In this document: positions 9,106 through 22,705 of the stretch, piece by piece | Layout of the letters: the number at the start of each line of letters is the position of its first letter | Numbering within the stretch: the stretch's first letter is position 1 | Source of the DNA: Geothrix sp. 21YS21S-2 | GTDB lineage: Bacteria > Acidobacteriota > Holophagae > Holophagales > Holophagaceae | Length of the DNA stretch: 64,000 nt | Direction: 5' to 3' | Assembly (NCBI RefSeq): GCF_030846775.1 | Contig: NZ_CP132910.1 | Coordinates: 2,700,001-2,764,000 of the forward strand | The notes under the pieces: generated by a model | Databases searched by the model: none | Seen by the model: only the letters and a program-made list of their open reading frames with translations | What the model was told of the DNA's origin: nothing | Position numbers and translations under genes: made by a program

Positions 9106-9465
9106 ATGGTCCAGCTCGTCACGCAGCCTTTCGTCCTCCGCCCCGAGGGCAACAAACCCAAGCTCATCGAGGAGTTCGTGGGCAACGTGGCCTCGGGCAC
9201 CCCGGAGGTGAGCATCGCCCGCATGAAGGCCTCCGAAGGCTGGATGGAGCCGGGGCAGACGCCGGAGTTCGACGAGTACACCCTGGTGCTGGCCGGGACC
9301 CTGCGGGTGGAGACCCGGGAGGGCGTGACCGAGGTGCAGGCCAATCAGGCCGTGATCACCCGGGCGGGGCAGTGGGTGCGCTACAGCGCGCCGGGGGCGG
9401 GGGGGGCGGAGTACGTGGCGGTTTGCCTGCCCGGGTTCCATCCCGACACGGTGCACAGGGATTAG
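9106..9465 (+). CDS. Small cupin-domain protein lacking the usual metal ligands
   Basis: 119 residues forming a single cupin barrel. The first cupin motif aligns at GWMEPGQTPEFDEYTLVLAG and the second at AVITRAGQWVRYSAPG. The two histidines normally found in motif 1 (HxH) and the one in motif 2 are absent, so a standard metal-dependent enzyme is unlikely. A ligand-binding role is possible. It lies 10 bases downstream of the adaptor gene and shares its direction. The specific function is not recognised. Confidence 0.75.
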   Translation: MVQLVTQPFVLRPEGNKPKLIEEFVGNVASGTPEVSIARMKASEGWMEPGQTPEFDEYTLVLAGTLRVETREGVTEVQANQAVITRAGQWVRYSAPGAGGAEYVAVCLPGFHPDTVHRD

Positions 9466-9540
9466 GTTTTTTGGTATGGCATTCGTCGTGATCGGGTCCA
9501 GGGTCTGACCAGCCTTCCCCCATCCCCCTCTATCCAGTCC

Positions 9541-9655
9541 ATCGGCGTTCCTCCCCGTTCCCTTCTTGGGGGCAGGGAGCCGCGGCGCTCCACGCCAATG
9601 GACCCTCGCGCCGAAAGCCCCGGCTCCAAGGAAGGGAACGTGGAGGAACGCCGAT
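9541..9655. repeat. Long imperfect inverted repeat in the cupin/hypothetical intergenic gap
   Basis: The arm 9541-9569 (ATCGGCGTTCCTCC...) pairs with 9626-9655 with about two interruptions, giving a stem of nearly 30 bp. The loop of about 56 bases holds a further small hairpin (GGAGC...GCTCC). It lies between the 3' ends of two convergent genes and contains no plausible gene. It could be a dispersed intergenic palindrome or a bidirectional transcription barrier; there is no T-run typical of a terminator. Confidence 0.7.
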
Positions 9656-9676
9656 GAAGAAGGATGAACATGATGT

Positions 9677-10240
9677 CTAGCTGGGCGGCAGATCCTTGGA
9701 CTGGAGCTGAATGGTCAACTCCCCCGGCTGGCCGCTGACCATCCACAGGGCATCCTCGCTGAACGTCAGCCCCCGCGCCTGCAGCATCGTATTCATCGAC
9801 ACCAGGACGGCCCTGGGCTCCGTGGGGTGGCGCTGCACGCCGGGGCGGGCGCAGAGGCTGTCGATCAGCTTGTCCAGGAAGGGGCCGACGATCTTCTCCA
9901 CGGGCATGGCGGAACGGATCTCGGCCACCTTGATCCGCACCTGCCCCGCGCCCTCCCCGGCCACCTCCAGGCGGAGCGTGGGGCTCAGGCTCATGAACCC
10001 CTCCCCGGCCTTGAAGGTCAGCTCTGCGCCGTCGGGAAGGAAGCGGGAGGCTACGTAGGAGATGCCCACCGGCGACTTGCCGGCCGCGGCGGCAAGGCCC
10101 AGGCGGCACATCTTCTCGAGCCAGGGGTCGCCCAGGGTCGCGGTGAGGCGCTGGACCTTGAGGGCCAGGGCCGGCGTGCCGCCGGTGGGGACGGTGTCGA
10201 AGGCCAGTTCCTGGATGAGCACGTCCGTGGTCAGCGGCAT
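9677..10240 (-). CDS. Hypothetical protein
   Basis: 187 residues from the ATG at 10240, which has a strong GAGGAG site; a further ATG 9 codons upstream lacks one. There is no signal peptide or membrane segment. The sequence alternates hydrophobic and polar residues as in a beta-rich protein, with segments such as LPDGAELTFKAGEGFMSLSP and GQVRIKVAEIRSAMPVEKIV. The overall pattern loosely recalls DUF2993/LmeA-type lipid-associated beta proteins, but I do not recognise it with confidence. It ends a minus-strand run behind the CvfB-like and SNF2 genes, 50 bases downstream of the former. Confidence 0.7.
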   Translation of the reverse strand: MPLTTDVLIQELAFDTVPTGGTPALALKVQRLTATLGDPWLEKMCRLGLAAAAGKSPVGISYVASRFLPDGAELTFKAGEGFMSLSPTLRLEVAGEGAGQVRIKVAEIRSAMPVEKIVGPFLDKLIDSLCARPGVQRHPTEPRAVLVSMNTMLQARGLTFSEDALWMVSGQPGELTIQLQSKDLPPS

Positions 10241-10290
10241 GGCGGGACTCCTCGGCGGGTGCACCACGATATCAGGATCGACGGCCGCGG

Positions 10291-10946
10291 CTACTCCGCC
10301 AGGTGGATTCCCGCGTCGTCCATGGTGATCTTCCGGCCCTTGTACAGGGCGCCCAGGGTCTGCTTGAAGACCTTCTTGCTGATGCCGAACAGGGCGTAGA
10401 TCTCCTCGGGAGGGGTCCTGTCGCCCACCTTCAGGTGGCCGCCCTTGCGGGCCAGCACGGCCAGGACCTTCTCGGCGGCGGACTCCACCTTGGCGTAGCC
10501 GGGGGCGGCAAGGGCGATGTCGAGCTTGCCGTCGGGGCGCAGGGCCTTGACCCAGCCGTCCTGCCGGTGCCCCCGGGGCAGGCTTCCGAAGAGGTCGGAC
10601 GTGTGCACGAGGCCGTAGTAGCGGTGGTCCACGATGACCCGCAGGCCCAGGTCGGTGGGCTCGTCCACCAGGACGGTGACCTTGTCGCCGGCGCGGTAGC
10701 CCTCGGCCTCGTCCCGGAGGAAGTCGTCCAGGCGCGCCGAGGCCGCCACCCGGCCGTCGTCGGCCTCGAACACGCAGACCATGATCCTGCGCCCCTCGGC
10801 GATGCGGCGCTTCTGCTCGAACTTCACCTCGCTCCAGGGCAGGAGGAGGTCCCTGGGCTGGCCCCAGGCCAGGAAGGCCCCGGCGTCCTTGACGGAAACG
10901 ATGCGCAGGTAGGCGACGTCGCCGATCTTCACGGGCTCGTGGGTCA

Positions 10947-10947
<1 letters not shown>
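10291..10947 (-). CDS. CvfB-like S1-domain RNA-binding protein
   Basis: 218 residues from an ATG that overlaps the stop codon of the SNF2 helicase gene (TGATG), implying translational coupling. S1-type beta-barrel segments are visible (KIGDVAYLRIVSVKDAGAFLAWG, then GYRAGDKVTVLVDEPTDLGLRVIVD). A C-terminal winged helix follows (TPPEEIYALFGISKKVFKQTLGALYKGRKITMDDAGIHL). This order, S1 repeats then winged helix, is that of CvfB/YitL proteins, which bind RNA and affect gene expression in firmicutes. The role in this organism is unknown. It is slightly shorter than the usual 280 residues, so one S1 unit may be missing. Confidence 0.85.
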
Positions 10948-15014
<4,067 letters not shown>

Positions 15015-15023
15015 CTGGTCAGG

Positions 15024-17081
15024 TTAACCCCTTCCTGCAGTTTTGGCGCCGGAAGTTTTCGGCCGGGGGGCCTCCGCCGCCGTCCCGAGGAGCTCCGCGA
15101 GCGCGGCCAGGTCGGGTTCCAGGTGGGCGGGGAACTCCCCCTGGGCCCGGGCCGCCTGGGCCTTGGCCAGGAAGCTCCGGGCGTAGGTGCGCGCAACCTC
15201 GAGGGTCCGGTCGAACCGGGGATCCCCCCGCAGGGGTCCCAGTTCGGGGGCCGCCAGGAGCCAGTCGTAGCCGGCCGCGAGGCCGGACTCCGCGGAACGG
15301 GAGAAGATCCCCTGGGCCTCCTCGGTCAGGCCCAGCCTCAGCAGGAGGGGGGCGATGAAGAGGGTGCGGTTCGCCAGGTCCATGGAGCCGGCCTCCCGGC
15401 GCTGCCACCGGCCGAGCATCCTGCGGGCCAGGTCCCTGCCCCCGGCCGGGTCCTCCTCCAGCAGGTGCTTCATGAGCCGGGAGGCTCCGGCCCAGGATGC
15501 CTCCGTATAGGCCGCCTTCGCCTCCCCGGTGCGTCCCGCCCGGAACAGGCACCAGAACCTGAGCCAGGTGCAGAATCCGGGCCGGGCCTCCAGGGGGATC
15601 GCCCGGTCCAGGACCCCCAGGGCCTCCCCTTCCCGGCCCAGCTGGCCCAGGCACATGGCGTCCCAGGCGTAGCCCAGGGTGTTCAGGGGGTCCAGGGCCA
15701 TGGCGCGGCGGCCGCAGGCCGCCTGGAAGGAGGCGGTGGGCGCGACGGAGCCAAGCTGGATATAGGTCCGGGCGTCTTCCGGCGCGAACCTGACCGCCTT
15801 GAACACGGCCTCCAGGGCGGCCTCCGGGTCGACTTTCGTGCGGTTGGTCTCGATCCAGACCCGCACCCCCCAGGCCTGTCCGCACCGGGGGTCCAGGGCC
15901 AGGGCCCGGTCCGTCCAGCGCGCCGCTTCGGCGGCGGCCTTGGGGTCGCGGGTATCGAAGAACTGGGTTCCGAACAGGCCCCCGATCTCGGCCATCAGCA
16001 CCGCGCTGGCCGGTTCCAGGGCCTGGGCCCTGCGGAACGCGGCCAGGGCCCGGTCGAAATTCGCGGCTTCGCCGGTCGCGTCGTAGCGGGCCTGGAAGTA
16101 CTTGCCCTCCCGCAGGGCCAGTGCCACCTCGGAGCGGAAGGCGGCCAGGCCCATGCCTCCCGTGGCGTCCCAGCCCGGCTTCAGGAACCCGGCCAGACCC
16201 TGGGCGGCCTCTCTCAGCAGCCCGTTGTAGGTGGCGCGGGTCCCCTCGAACTGCCCGGCCCACCGCACCTTCCGGGTTCCCGCCTCGGCCAGCTTCAGGT
16301 CCAGCCGGAGGTGCCCGTCCTCCTCCAGCACCGTGGGAATCACCAGGTATTCCACCTGGTAGGCCGCCGCCACCCGCCCCAGGTCCCCCTGCACGGCAGC
16401 GACCTGGGAGCCGCTGGGGGGCATCCGGGTTTCCAGGCCCCGGACCCCCGCCAGGTAGGTGGAGAGCGTGTCGGGGATGCCGTCGCCCAGGAACGCGGAA
16501 TCGGCGCTTCCGAGCACCTTGGCGGGCAGGACCACCAGGCTGGGGCTCCGGCCCCCGGGGCGGGCCGGTTCCCAGGTCTTCAGCATGAGCAGGCAAGCCG
16601 CCGCGGCCAGGGCGGCGGGAAGGAGCCATCGGGGCCGGCGCTTCGGCCGGGCCTCGATGCGGATCCCCGGGGTGACCGCCAGACGCTGGCGGAGGGTGGT
16701 CTCTGGCGGGTCGGCCTCCGCCGCCACCTTGCCGGTGAAGCGGTAGCCCTTGCCGGGCAGGGTCTCCAGGTACAGGTGGGGCCGGGCGGTATCGCCGAGG
16801 GCCTGGCGCACTTTCCGGGCGGCCGTGTCCAGGGCGCTTTCGAAATCGAGGTTCACGCCGCTGGGCCAGATCCGCTGCCGGAGCTCTTCGCGGGTCACCA
16901 GTTCGCCCGGCCGCTCCAGCACCGCCACGAGGAAGCGGAAGGGCACGTCCTGGAGGGGGACCCGCTCGCCGCTGCGCCGCAGTTCACCCGTCCTTGCGTC
17001 GGCCTCGAAGCCGTCGAAAAGGAAGCGCCGGAGGGTGGACCGAGGGAGTGGGTACATGCCGGGGATTTCCAGGGGAGCCAT
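15024..17081 (-). CDS. CadC-like membrane regulator: OmpR-type winged helix plus TPR domain
   Basis: 685 residues. Residues about 18-118 are an OmpR/PhoB-type winged helix (ELVTREELRQRIWPSG, then TLPGKGYRFTG). A basic stretch and one membrane segment (about 148-166) follow. The outer part contains a FlgO-like region and TPR repeats (for example FDRALAAFRRAQALEPASAVLMAEIGG). CadC-type proteins bind DNA while anchored in the membrane and respond to envelope signals; TPR-bearing versions are numerous in Acidobacteriota. The start is ambiguous: the ATG at 17081 and one 8 codons later both have weak ribosome sites. Target genes are unknown. Confidence 0.85.
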   Translation of the reverse strand: MAPLEIPGMYPLPRSTLRRFLFDGFEADARTGELRRSGERVPLQDVPFRFLVAVLERPGELVTREELRQRIWPSGVNLDFESALDTAARKVRQALGDTARPHLYLETLPGKGYRFTGKVAAEADPPETTLRQRLAVTPGIRIEARPKRRPRWLLPAALAAAACLLMLKTWEPARPGGRSPSLVVLPAKVLGSADSAFLGDGIPDTLSTYLAGVRGLETRMPPSGSQVAAVQGDLGRVAAAYQVEYLVIPTVLEEDGHLRLDLKLAEAGTRKVRWAGQFEGTRATYNGLLREAAQGLAGFLKPGWDATGGMGLAAFRSEVALALREGKYFQARYDATGEAANFDRALAAFRRAQALEPASAVLMAEIGGLFGTQFFDTRDPKAAAEAARWTDRALALDPRCGQAWGVRVWIETNRTKVDPEAALEAVFKAVRFAPEDARTYIQLGSVAPTASFQAACGRRAMALDPLNTLGYAWDAMCLGQLGREGEALGVLDRAIPLEARPGFCTWLRFWCLFRAGRTGEAKAAYTEASWAGASRLMKHLLEEDPAGGRDLARRMLGRWQRREAGSMDLANRTLFIAPLLLRLGLTEEAQGIFSRSAESGLAAGYDWLLAAPELGPLRGDPRFDRTLEVARTYARSFLAKAQAARAQGEFPAHLEPDLAALAELLGTAAEAPRPKTSGAKTAGRG

Positions 17082-17222
17082 TTTAACGCCGCCGCCTTCA
17101 AGGGGAAGTCGCCGATACAGGTCCGGTGCAGGAAAGGTTCAGCCGGATTCCAGTGGACGCCGGGACGGGGCCAACGGATCTTTCGTCCGCCTGCAACCAA
17201 CCATCCTTGTCCGGAGGTTCCC

Positions 17223-17783
17223 ATGAACGCCAACGTGCTGGTCCTTCCCTTCCTCCTTGCCGCGACCGCCCAGGCCACGGACTTCGGCCCCCTCATGGAG
17301 GCCGTCCGGGCCACCTGGCCCGAGAAGGCGCACCTCTGCGTCGTCGCCAACTACCGCCACTCCCAGGCGGAGATCCTGGCCCTGGCCCGGGAGGCGGGCG
17401 ACGGCACCATCCTCACGGTGATCGACCTCACCCGCCGCGACCAGATCGGCCGGGCCTGCAACCTGGTCAAATACGGGCGAAGGCCCGACTACGTCGTCCT
17501 CCTGCCCCGCGACCCCCTGGTCCGGGACGGTTCGCCCCAGGCCACCCAGCTGCTTCACCAGGCGGCGATGGTCGGGATCCCGGCCATCGGCACCACCCGG
17601 ATGGCGGTGCGGCAGGGCGCCGTGTTCGCCATCGGCCCCGACACGGGGCTGAGCGTCCTGGTGAACGACGCGATCATCGGCACCATCGCCCCCGTCCTTC
17701 CCCCGAAGGGCTTCACCCCCGTGGCCGCCCGGGCCCGCGGGATGGCCGAGGTCACGGTGATCGCGGCCTTCCGGCCTCAGTGA
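17223..17783 (+). CDS. Small secreted protein of unknown function
   Basis: 186 residues from an ATG with a GGAGG site 5 bases upstream. A short signal peptide (MNANVLVLPFLLAATAQA) points to export. The body alternates alpha and beta elements (HLCVVANYRHSQAEILALA, VVLLPRDPLVRDGS, GIPAIGTTRMAVRQGAVFAIGP). This resembles one lobe of ABC-type substrate-binding proteins, but that comparison is only by pattern. It is transcribed divergently from the CadC-like regulator, with 141 bases between them, so it may be controlled by that regulator. Its 3' end overlaps the convergent GH31 gene by 7 bases. Confidence 0.75.
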   Translation: MNANVLVLPFLLAATAQATDFGPLMEAVRATWPEKAHLCVVANYRHSQAEILALAREAGDGTILTVIDLTRRDQIGRACNLVKYGRRPDYVVLLPRDPLVRDGSPQATQLLHQAAMVGIPAIGTTRMAVRQGAVFAIGPDTGLSVLVNDAIIGTIAPVLPPKGFTPVAARARGMAEVTVIAAFRPQ

Positions 17784-19843
17784 AGCAGGACCACCCGTGG
17801 CGGCCGGGCCGCGGGGGGGCGGCCGCCGCGCACGACGGCCAGCCTCAGGCCCACGCCCCTTCCCTTCCGCCTGGCTTCGTAGGTGGCCAGGCGGAAGTCG
17901 CCGGTGCGGTACGAGAATCCGTCGCCCGCGTCGGCGTAGATCCGGCCCGTGGCGCGACCCCGGGCGTCGAGCGCCACCAGCAGCGTCGTGGCCCCCTCGG
18001 GGGCGTCGCGGGTGGTCAGGATCTCCGGCCCCAGGGGCAGGATGGCGCCGGCGCGCAGGAAGAGCCGGGCCTGGAGCGGGTCCCCTGCCTCGCCCTCCAC
18101 CAGGGCCAGCGGGATCCACGCGCCCCTGGGCTTCGGGGCGTCCTGGGCCCAGGCGGGCACCACCAGCAGGTCCGGCCCGATCATGAAGGCGCGTTCCTCG
18201 CTGCGCAGGGCGGGGTTGCCGGGGTCGGCCAGGAAGAGCGGGCGCATGACCGGGACCCCCGTGCGCGAGGCCTCCTCGAAGCAGGTGTAGAGGTAGGGCA
18301 GGAGCCGGTAGCGGCGCAGCAGGGCGATGCGCGCGGTGCGCTCGGCGGACTCGCCGAAGGCCCAGGGCTCCTTGTCCTGGGGGCCCTTGGCGGCGTGGCC
18401 GCGGCAGAAGGGGAAGAAGGCCCCCACGGCGCTCCACCGGGCCCACAGGTCGGCGGTCGCCCTGCCGGCGTAGCCGCCCAGGTCCGGGCCGTTGAAGGGC
18501 TGGCCCGACAGGCCCAGGTTCAAGGTCATGGGGATGGACTGCAGGAGGTCCCGCTCCGTGGAGGTGTTGTCCCCCGTCCAGGTGGCGGCGTGGCGCTGGC
18601 CCCCCAGGAACTGGGCCCGGCTCAGCACGAAGGGGCGCAGCCCGGGGCGCGCGGCCAGAAGGCCCTCCCGGGTGGCCTGGGCCATGAGGTTGCCGTAGAG
18701 GTTGTGGTACTGGCGGTGGGGGCCGGCGGGAAGGCCGTCTCCGCCGGCATGGCGGTTGTCCTCGGGCATGGTGCCGTCCGGCGTCCCGAAGACCGCGGGC
18801 TCGTTCATGTCGTTCCACACGCCATCCACCCCCTGGGCCAGGAAGGGGCCGTAGAGGCCCGCCCACCACGCCCGCACGGAGGGGCGGGTGAAGTCGGGGA
18901 AGACGCAGGCCCCCGGCCACACGTCGCCCTGGAAATCCTCGCCTGAAGCCGTCTTCACCCAGCCGCCGGCGCCGGACCGGAAGACGGCGTAGCCGGAGTC
19001 CGCCTTCACCCCCGGGTCGATCATCCACACGGTGCGGAAGCCCTGGCCGTGGAGGTCCGCGTTGAGCCTGGCCGGGTCCGGGAACTTCGCCGGGTCGAAG
19101 GTGAAGACGCGGTATCCGTCCATGTAGTCGATGTCCAGCCAGAGGACGTCGCAGGGGATGCCCCGCGACCGGAACTCCCGGGCCACTTCGCGCACCCGCG
19201 CCTCGGGCTCGTAGGAATAGCGGCACTGCTGGTAGCCCAGGGCCCACAGGGGCGGCAGTTCCATGCGGCCGGTGAGGTCCCCGAGGGCCGCCAGCACCGC
19301 CAGCGGGCCGGGGCGTTCGATGACCAGGACGGGGAAGGCGGGGCCCTGGCAGGAGAAGGTGACGCCCTCCTCGCAGCTGAGCTCGGCCTTCCAGCTGGAA
19401 TCGAAGAGGACGCCGAAGGAAGTGCCGTCGCGCCGCACGCCCAGCACCCAGGGGTGGCTCTGGTAGAGGCGCCGGCCTCCGTCCTTGCCGTAGCCGTAGT
19501 TGTCGGTGTTCCAGAGCCGGATCCGGGAGCCGTTGCGCCGCAGGGGGCCGGTGACCTCGCCCGTGCCGTAGAGGTCCACGCCGGGTCCGCAGTCGAGGTG
19601 GGCGGTGGAACGACCGCCGCCGGCGCCGAAGGCGGGCCGGAGCTTCCAGGCCCGGGGCAGCGGCGCCCCGATGCGCGGCGCCCGGAGGAGGCTGGGGGAG
19701 GGCGCGGGCTCCAGCCCCTCGGGCAGGAACAGCGCGATCCCCGGCCCGGCCAGCCCCGCGGCGCGGGTGCGAACCGGACCCGCCCAGAGGACCTGGACCA
19801 GCAGGAGGGCCAGCAGGAAGGTCCGGACCACGCGCGCCTCCAC
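17777..19843 (-). CDS. Glycoside hydrolase family 31 (alpha-glucosidase-type)
   Basis: 688 residues with an N-terminal hydrophobic signal segment (about 7-22), so probably exported. The GH31 barrel is clear: LPPLWALGYQQCRYSYEP, then WLDIDYMDGYRVFTFDP, and the catalytic-nucleophile motif WNDMNEP near residue 347. A downstream conserved region contains SRAQFLGGQRHAATWTGDN, whose aspartate is the expected acid/base, then DLGGYAG. Family members cleave terminal alpha-glucosides or alpha-xylosides; the substrate cannot be told from the sequence. The next gene upstream ends 1 base before its start codon. Confidence 0.93.
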   Translation of the reverse strand: MEARVVRTFLLALLLVQVLWAGPVRTRAAGLAGPGIALFLPEGLEPAPSPSLLRAPRIGAPLPRAWKLRPAFGAGGGRSTAHLDCGPGVDLYGTGEVTGPLRRNGSRIRLWNTDNYGYGKDGGRRLYQSHPWVLGVRRDGTSFGVLFDSSWKAELSCEEGVTFSCQGPAFPVLVIERPGPLAVLAALGDLTGRMELPPLWALGYQQCRYSYEPEARVREVAREFRSRGIPCDVLWLDIDYMDGYRVFTFDPAKFPDPARLNADLHGQGFRTVWMIDPGVKADSGYAVFRSGAGGWVKTASGEDFQGDVWPGACVFPDFTRPSVRAWWAGLYGPFLAQGVDGVWNDMNEPAVFGTPDGTMPEDNRHAGGDGLPAGPHRQYHNLYGNLMAQATREGLLAARPGLRPFVLSRAQFLGGQRHAATWTGDNTSTERDLLQSIPMTLNLGLSGQPFNGPDLGGYAGRATADLWARWSAVGAFFPFCRGHAAKGPQDKEPWAFGESAERTARIALLRRYRLLPYLYTCFEEASRTGVPVMRPLFLADPGNPALRSEERAFMIGPDLLVVPAWAQDAPKPRGAWIPLALVEGEAGDPLQARLFLRAGAILPLGPEILTTRDAPEGATTLLVALDARGRATGRIYADAGDGFSYRTGDFRLATYEARRKGRGVGLRLAVVRGGRPPAARPPRVVLLH

Positions 19844-19844
19844 G

Positions 19845-21743
19845 TCAGATGCCCGCGAACCGCGTGACGAGCTCGATCACTTCCTCCATCTTGAAGGGCT
19901 TGGCCAGGAAGGCGTCCATGCCCGACTCCAGGCAGCGCTGGCGGTCGGAGTCCAGGGCGTTGGCGGTGAGGGCCACCACGGGCACGTGGGCGGCGCCCCG
20001 GGCGCGCTCCATGGCGCGGATCCGCCGGGTGGCCTCCAGGCCGTCCATGCGGGGCATCTGCATGTCCATGAGGACCAGGCTGAAGGTCTCCGTCTCCATC
20101 ATCTCCAGGGCCTCCACGCCGTCCTTGGCCAGGGAGACCTGGTAGCCGGCCTTCCGGAGGATGCTCCGCCCCAGGGCCTGGTTCACGGGCGTGTCCTCCA
20201 CCAGGAGCACCCGGGTCCCTTCAGGGACGGGTTCGGGTCCGGAGACGGCCGCCTCGGACGGGGACTTCGCCTCGGGCGCCCCGTCGAAGGGGAGGGTGAA
20301 CTCGAAGCGGCTCCCGCGCCCCACGGCGCTCTCGAGTCCGAGGCGCCCGCCCATGAGGGCCACCAGCTTGTGGGCGATGGCCAGCCCGAGGCCCGTGCCC
20401 CCGAAGCGCCGGGTGGTGGAGGAATCCGCCTGGGAGAAGGGCGAGAAGATCTCCACCTGCTTGTCCTCGGGGATCCCGATGCCGGTGTCGGTGACGGAGA
20501 AGCGCACCCGGCCCTCCTCCACGGCGTCGGCCTCCAGCACGATCCGGCCTTCCATCGTGAACTTGAGGGCGTTGGACAGGATGTTGTTCAGCACCTGGCG
20601 CAGCCGGTGGGAGTCGCCCAGCACCCGCCCGGGAAGGCCGGGACCGAGCCGGGTCTCCAGGGCCAGCCCCTTCTGCCGGGCCACCTCCGCCATGGGGCCC
20701 GCCACCTCCTTCAGGAGGGCCGGCAGGTGGAAGGGCCGGATCTCCAGGCCCATGTAGCCTTCGTCGATCTTCGAGAAGTCCAGGATGTCGTTGAGGATGG
20801 TGCGCAGGCTCTCGGCGGAGGACATCACCCAGCCCAGCTGCTCCCGCTGCTCCGGGGCCAGGTCCGAGCCCAGGGCCAGGTCCGTCATGCCCAGGATGCC
20901 GTTCATGGGGGTCCGGATCTCATGGCTCATGGAGGCCAGGAAGGCCGCCTTGGACCGGGCGCCGGCTTCCGCCGCCTCCTTGGCCGCCACCAGTTCGTCC
21001 CGCCCCCTTTCCAGCGCGTCCCGTGCGGCGGTGAGGTCCTCCACCCGCTCCAGCACCGCCCGGGACATGGCGTTGAAGGCGGTGCCCAGGCGCCCCACAT
21101 CGTCGGGCCCCTCGGCCACCGGCGGGAAGGTGAGCCGGCCCGCGGCCACCCACTCGCTGGCCTGGGTGAGGTGGGCCAGCTGCCGGGTGAGCCACAGCCC
21201 GAGCAGGGTGATGAGCCCGGTCGTGAGCACCAGCTCGCCCAGGGCGATGAGCAGCCCCTGGGTCAGCAGCTGGCGATGGGCCGCGATGATCTGGCGGAGG
21301 TCCAGCCCGAACCGGAGGGTGCCCAGCTTCTGCCCGGCCAGTTCCACCGGGGAGGCCACGTTGTAGGTGGGCCTGCTGCCCGGACCGAAGAGGTGGAAGG
21401 CGTGGTCGGGCTCCGGCAGGGGCTTGTCCCGGGGCCAGCCGCTCTGGGCGGCGATCCTGCCGGTGGCGTCCAGCACGGAGAGGTATTCGATCCCCTGGCG
21501 GGCCCGGCTCTCCTCCAGGATGGCCTGGAGGGTCGCGAAGTCCCGCTGGGCCAGGGGCGCCACCAGGGCCGCGTTGAGCACGGGGGTCATCTGCGCGGCG
21601 TGGTTCGCTGCCTGCTCGGTCATGTGCCCCGACAGGAGCCGCAGGCTGTTGGCCACCAGCAGCGTGAGCATCGCCGCCTCCACCGCCACCGCGGCGATGA
21701 GGAGGCGGCCCCGGACGGACCTCCAGGGAGGGTGGATGCTCAT
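19845..21743 (-). CDS. Hybrid sensor histidine kinase/response regulator
   Basis: 632 residues. Two membrane segments (about 12-34 and 155-180) bracket a periplasmic domain, followed by HAMP, a coiled coil and a HisKA domain with the phospho-accepting motif [19 protein letters not shown]. The ATPase domain has [20 protein letters not shown] and [12 protein letters not shown] receiver domain ends the protein, with [11 protein letters not shown] and the lysine in LAKPFK. The ATG at 21743 overlaps the stop of the upstream PhnD-like gene as ATGA, so the two are made together. The binding protein is therefore the likely ligand-sensing partner. No separate response regulator is adjacent. Confidence 0.95.
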   Translation of the reverse strand: MSIHPPWRSVRGRLLIAAVAVEAAMLTLLVANSLRLLSGHMTEQAANHAAQMTPVLNAALVAPLAQRDFATLQAILEESRARQGIEYLSVLDATGRIAAQSGWPRDKPLPEPDHAFHLFGPGSRPTYNVASPVELAGQKLGTLRFGLDLRQIIAAHRQLLTQGLLIALGELVLTTGLITLLGLWLTRQLAHLTQASEWVAAGRLTFPPVAEGPDDVGRLGTAFNAMSRAVLERVEDLTAARDALERGRDELVAAKEAAEAGARSKAAFLASMSHEIRTPMNGILGMTDLALGSDLAPEQREQLGWVMSSAESLRTILNDILDFSKIDEGYMGLEIRPFHLPALLKEVAGPMAEVARQKGLALETRLGPGLPGRVLGDSHRLRQVLNNILSNALKFTMEGRIVLEADAVEEGRVRFSVTDTGIGIPEDKQVEIFSPFSQADSSTTRRFGGTGLGLAIAHKLVALMGGRLGLESAVGRGSRFEFTLPFDGAPEAKSPSEAAVSGPEPVPEGTRVLLVEDTPVNQALGRSILRKAGYQVSLAKDGVEALEMMETETFSLVLMDMQMPRMDGLEATRRIRAMERARGAAHVPVVALTANALDSDRQRCLESGMDAFLAKPFKMEEVIELVTRFAGI

Positions 21744-22567
21744 GGGGCCTTGAGGGTCGCCCGGACCTCGGCGGCGTACGGATCCATGGCCTTGAGCTCG
21801 CCTGGCTTCAGCTTGCGGTAGCCCTCGAGCTTGTTGGCCTCGAAGTAGGCCCCGCCCTCCCTTGAGGCCGCGAAGGCCCACAGGGCCGCGTCGATCCGCG
21901 CCTTCTGGGGGGCATTGCGGGCGTTGAGCACGTAGACCCGGCCCGCCATGGGCTGGCTCTCCGCAAGGATCCGCAGGCCGGCCTGGACCTCGGGGGGCAG
22001 CTTCTGGAAGTTGGCCAGGGACACGAACCCCGCGCTGCCCTCGCCCGCCAGGAGCAGCTGGGCGACGCTGTCGGCGGCGCTCACGTACCGCACGGGCACC
22101 TCGGCGAGGTGCTGGGCCTTCAGCCAGTGCTGGCCCCACAGGGTGACCAGGGAGGTGGGGCTGAGGCCGATGGCGGTGGTGCCCTTGAGGTCCCGGACCG
22201 CCTTCACCTTCCCCTTGGTCGCGACCATGGCCACGGCCCTGAAGTCGGCCTTGTAGGTGAGGAGGGGCAGGTAGCCGGCGTCGGCCTGGAAGAGCCGCGC
22301 CTGATGGCCGGTGGTGATGGCCAGGTCGTACTCCTGGGCCAGGCCGCGGCGGGCGAATTCGGTGAAGTCGGGGGCCGTGAGGATCTCCACGGGCCGGGCC
22401 AGGGCCTTTTCCAGGTGGGTCCGCAGGGGCTGGTAGAGCTCCAGGATCACCCGGGCGCTGGTGTGGGGCGCCACGCCGATGCGCAGGGGGGCGGGTTCGG
22501 CGGCCGCAAGGGAAAGCCCCAGGGCGAGCCGGATGAAACCCTTCCACGCCAAGTGTCCGATGCCCAT
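21740..22567 (-). CDS. PhnD-like periplasmic substrate-binding protein
   Basis: 275 residues from the ATG at 22567; an upstream in-frame ATG would add a non-signal-like, arginine-rich extension. The N-terminus is a signal peptide ([19 protein letters not shown]). The body matches the phosphate/phosphonate-binding (PhnD) family: [36 protein letters not shown], then [16 protein letters not shown]. There is no ABC permease or ATPase here. Instead the gene is coupled by a 4-base overlap to a membrane histidine kinase, an arrangement known for binding proteins that present ligands to sensor kinases. The ligand is unknown. Confidence 0.88.
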   Translation of the reverse strand: MGIGHLAWKGFIRLALGLSLAAAEPAPLRIGVAPHTSARVILELYQPLRTHLEKALARPVEILTAPDFTEFARRGLAQEYDLAITTGHQARLFQADAGYLPLLTYKADFRAVAMVATKGKVKAVRDLKGTTAIGLSPTSLVTLWGQHWLKAQHLAEVPVRYVSAADSVAQLLLAGEGSAGFVSLANFQKLPPEVQAGLRILAESQPMAGRVYVLNARNAPQKARIDAALWAFAASREGGAYFEANKLEGYRKLKPGELKAMDPYAAEVRATLKAP

Positions 22568-22705
22568 GGCCCGCCCCCTGTTGCCGATCGTTGGATGAGT
22601 ATAGGCCCGAACGTCACGGGGACGAATCGGCGCTGGCGCCCGCATGAAACACCGTTATACGATGTATCCCTGCTTCCCCGCAATCCCGATCCGACCGGAG
22701 GTCCC

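Noticed and set aside
21744-22547. An N-terminal extension of the hybrid kinase
   Set aside because: The extension is a shifted frame inside the PhnD-like gene; the kinase begins at the ATGA overlap at 21743.
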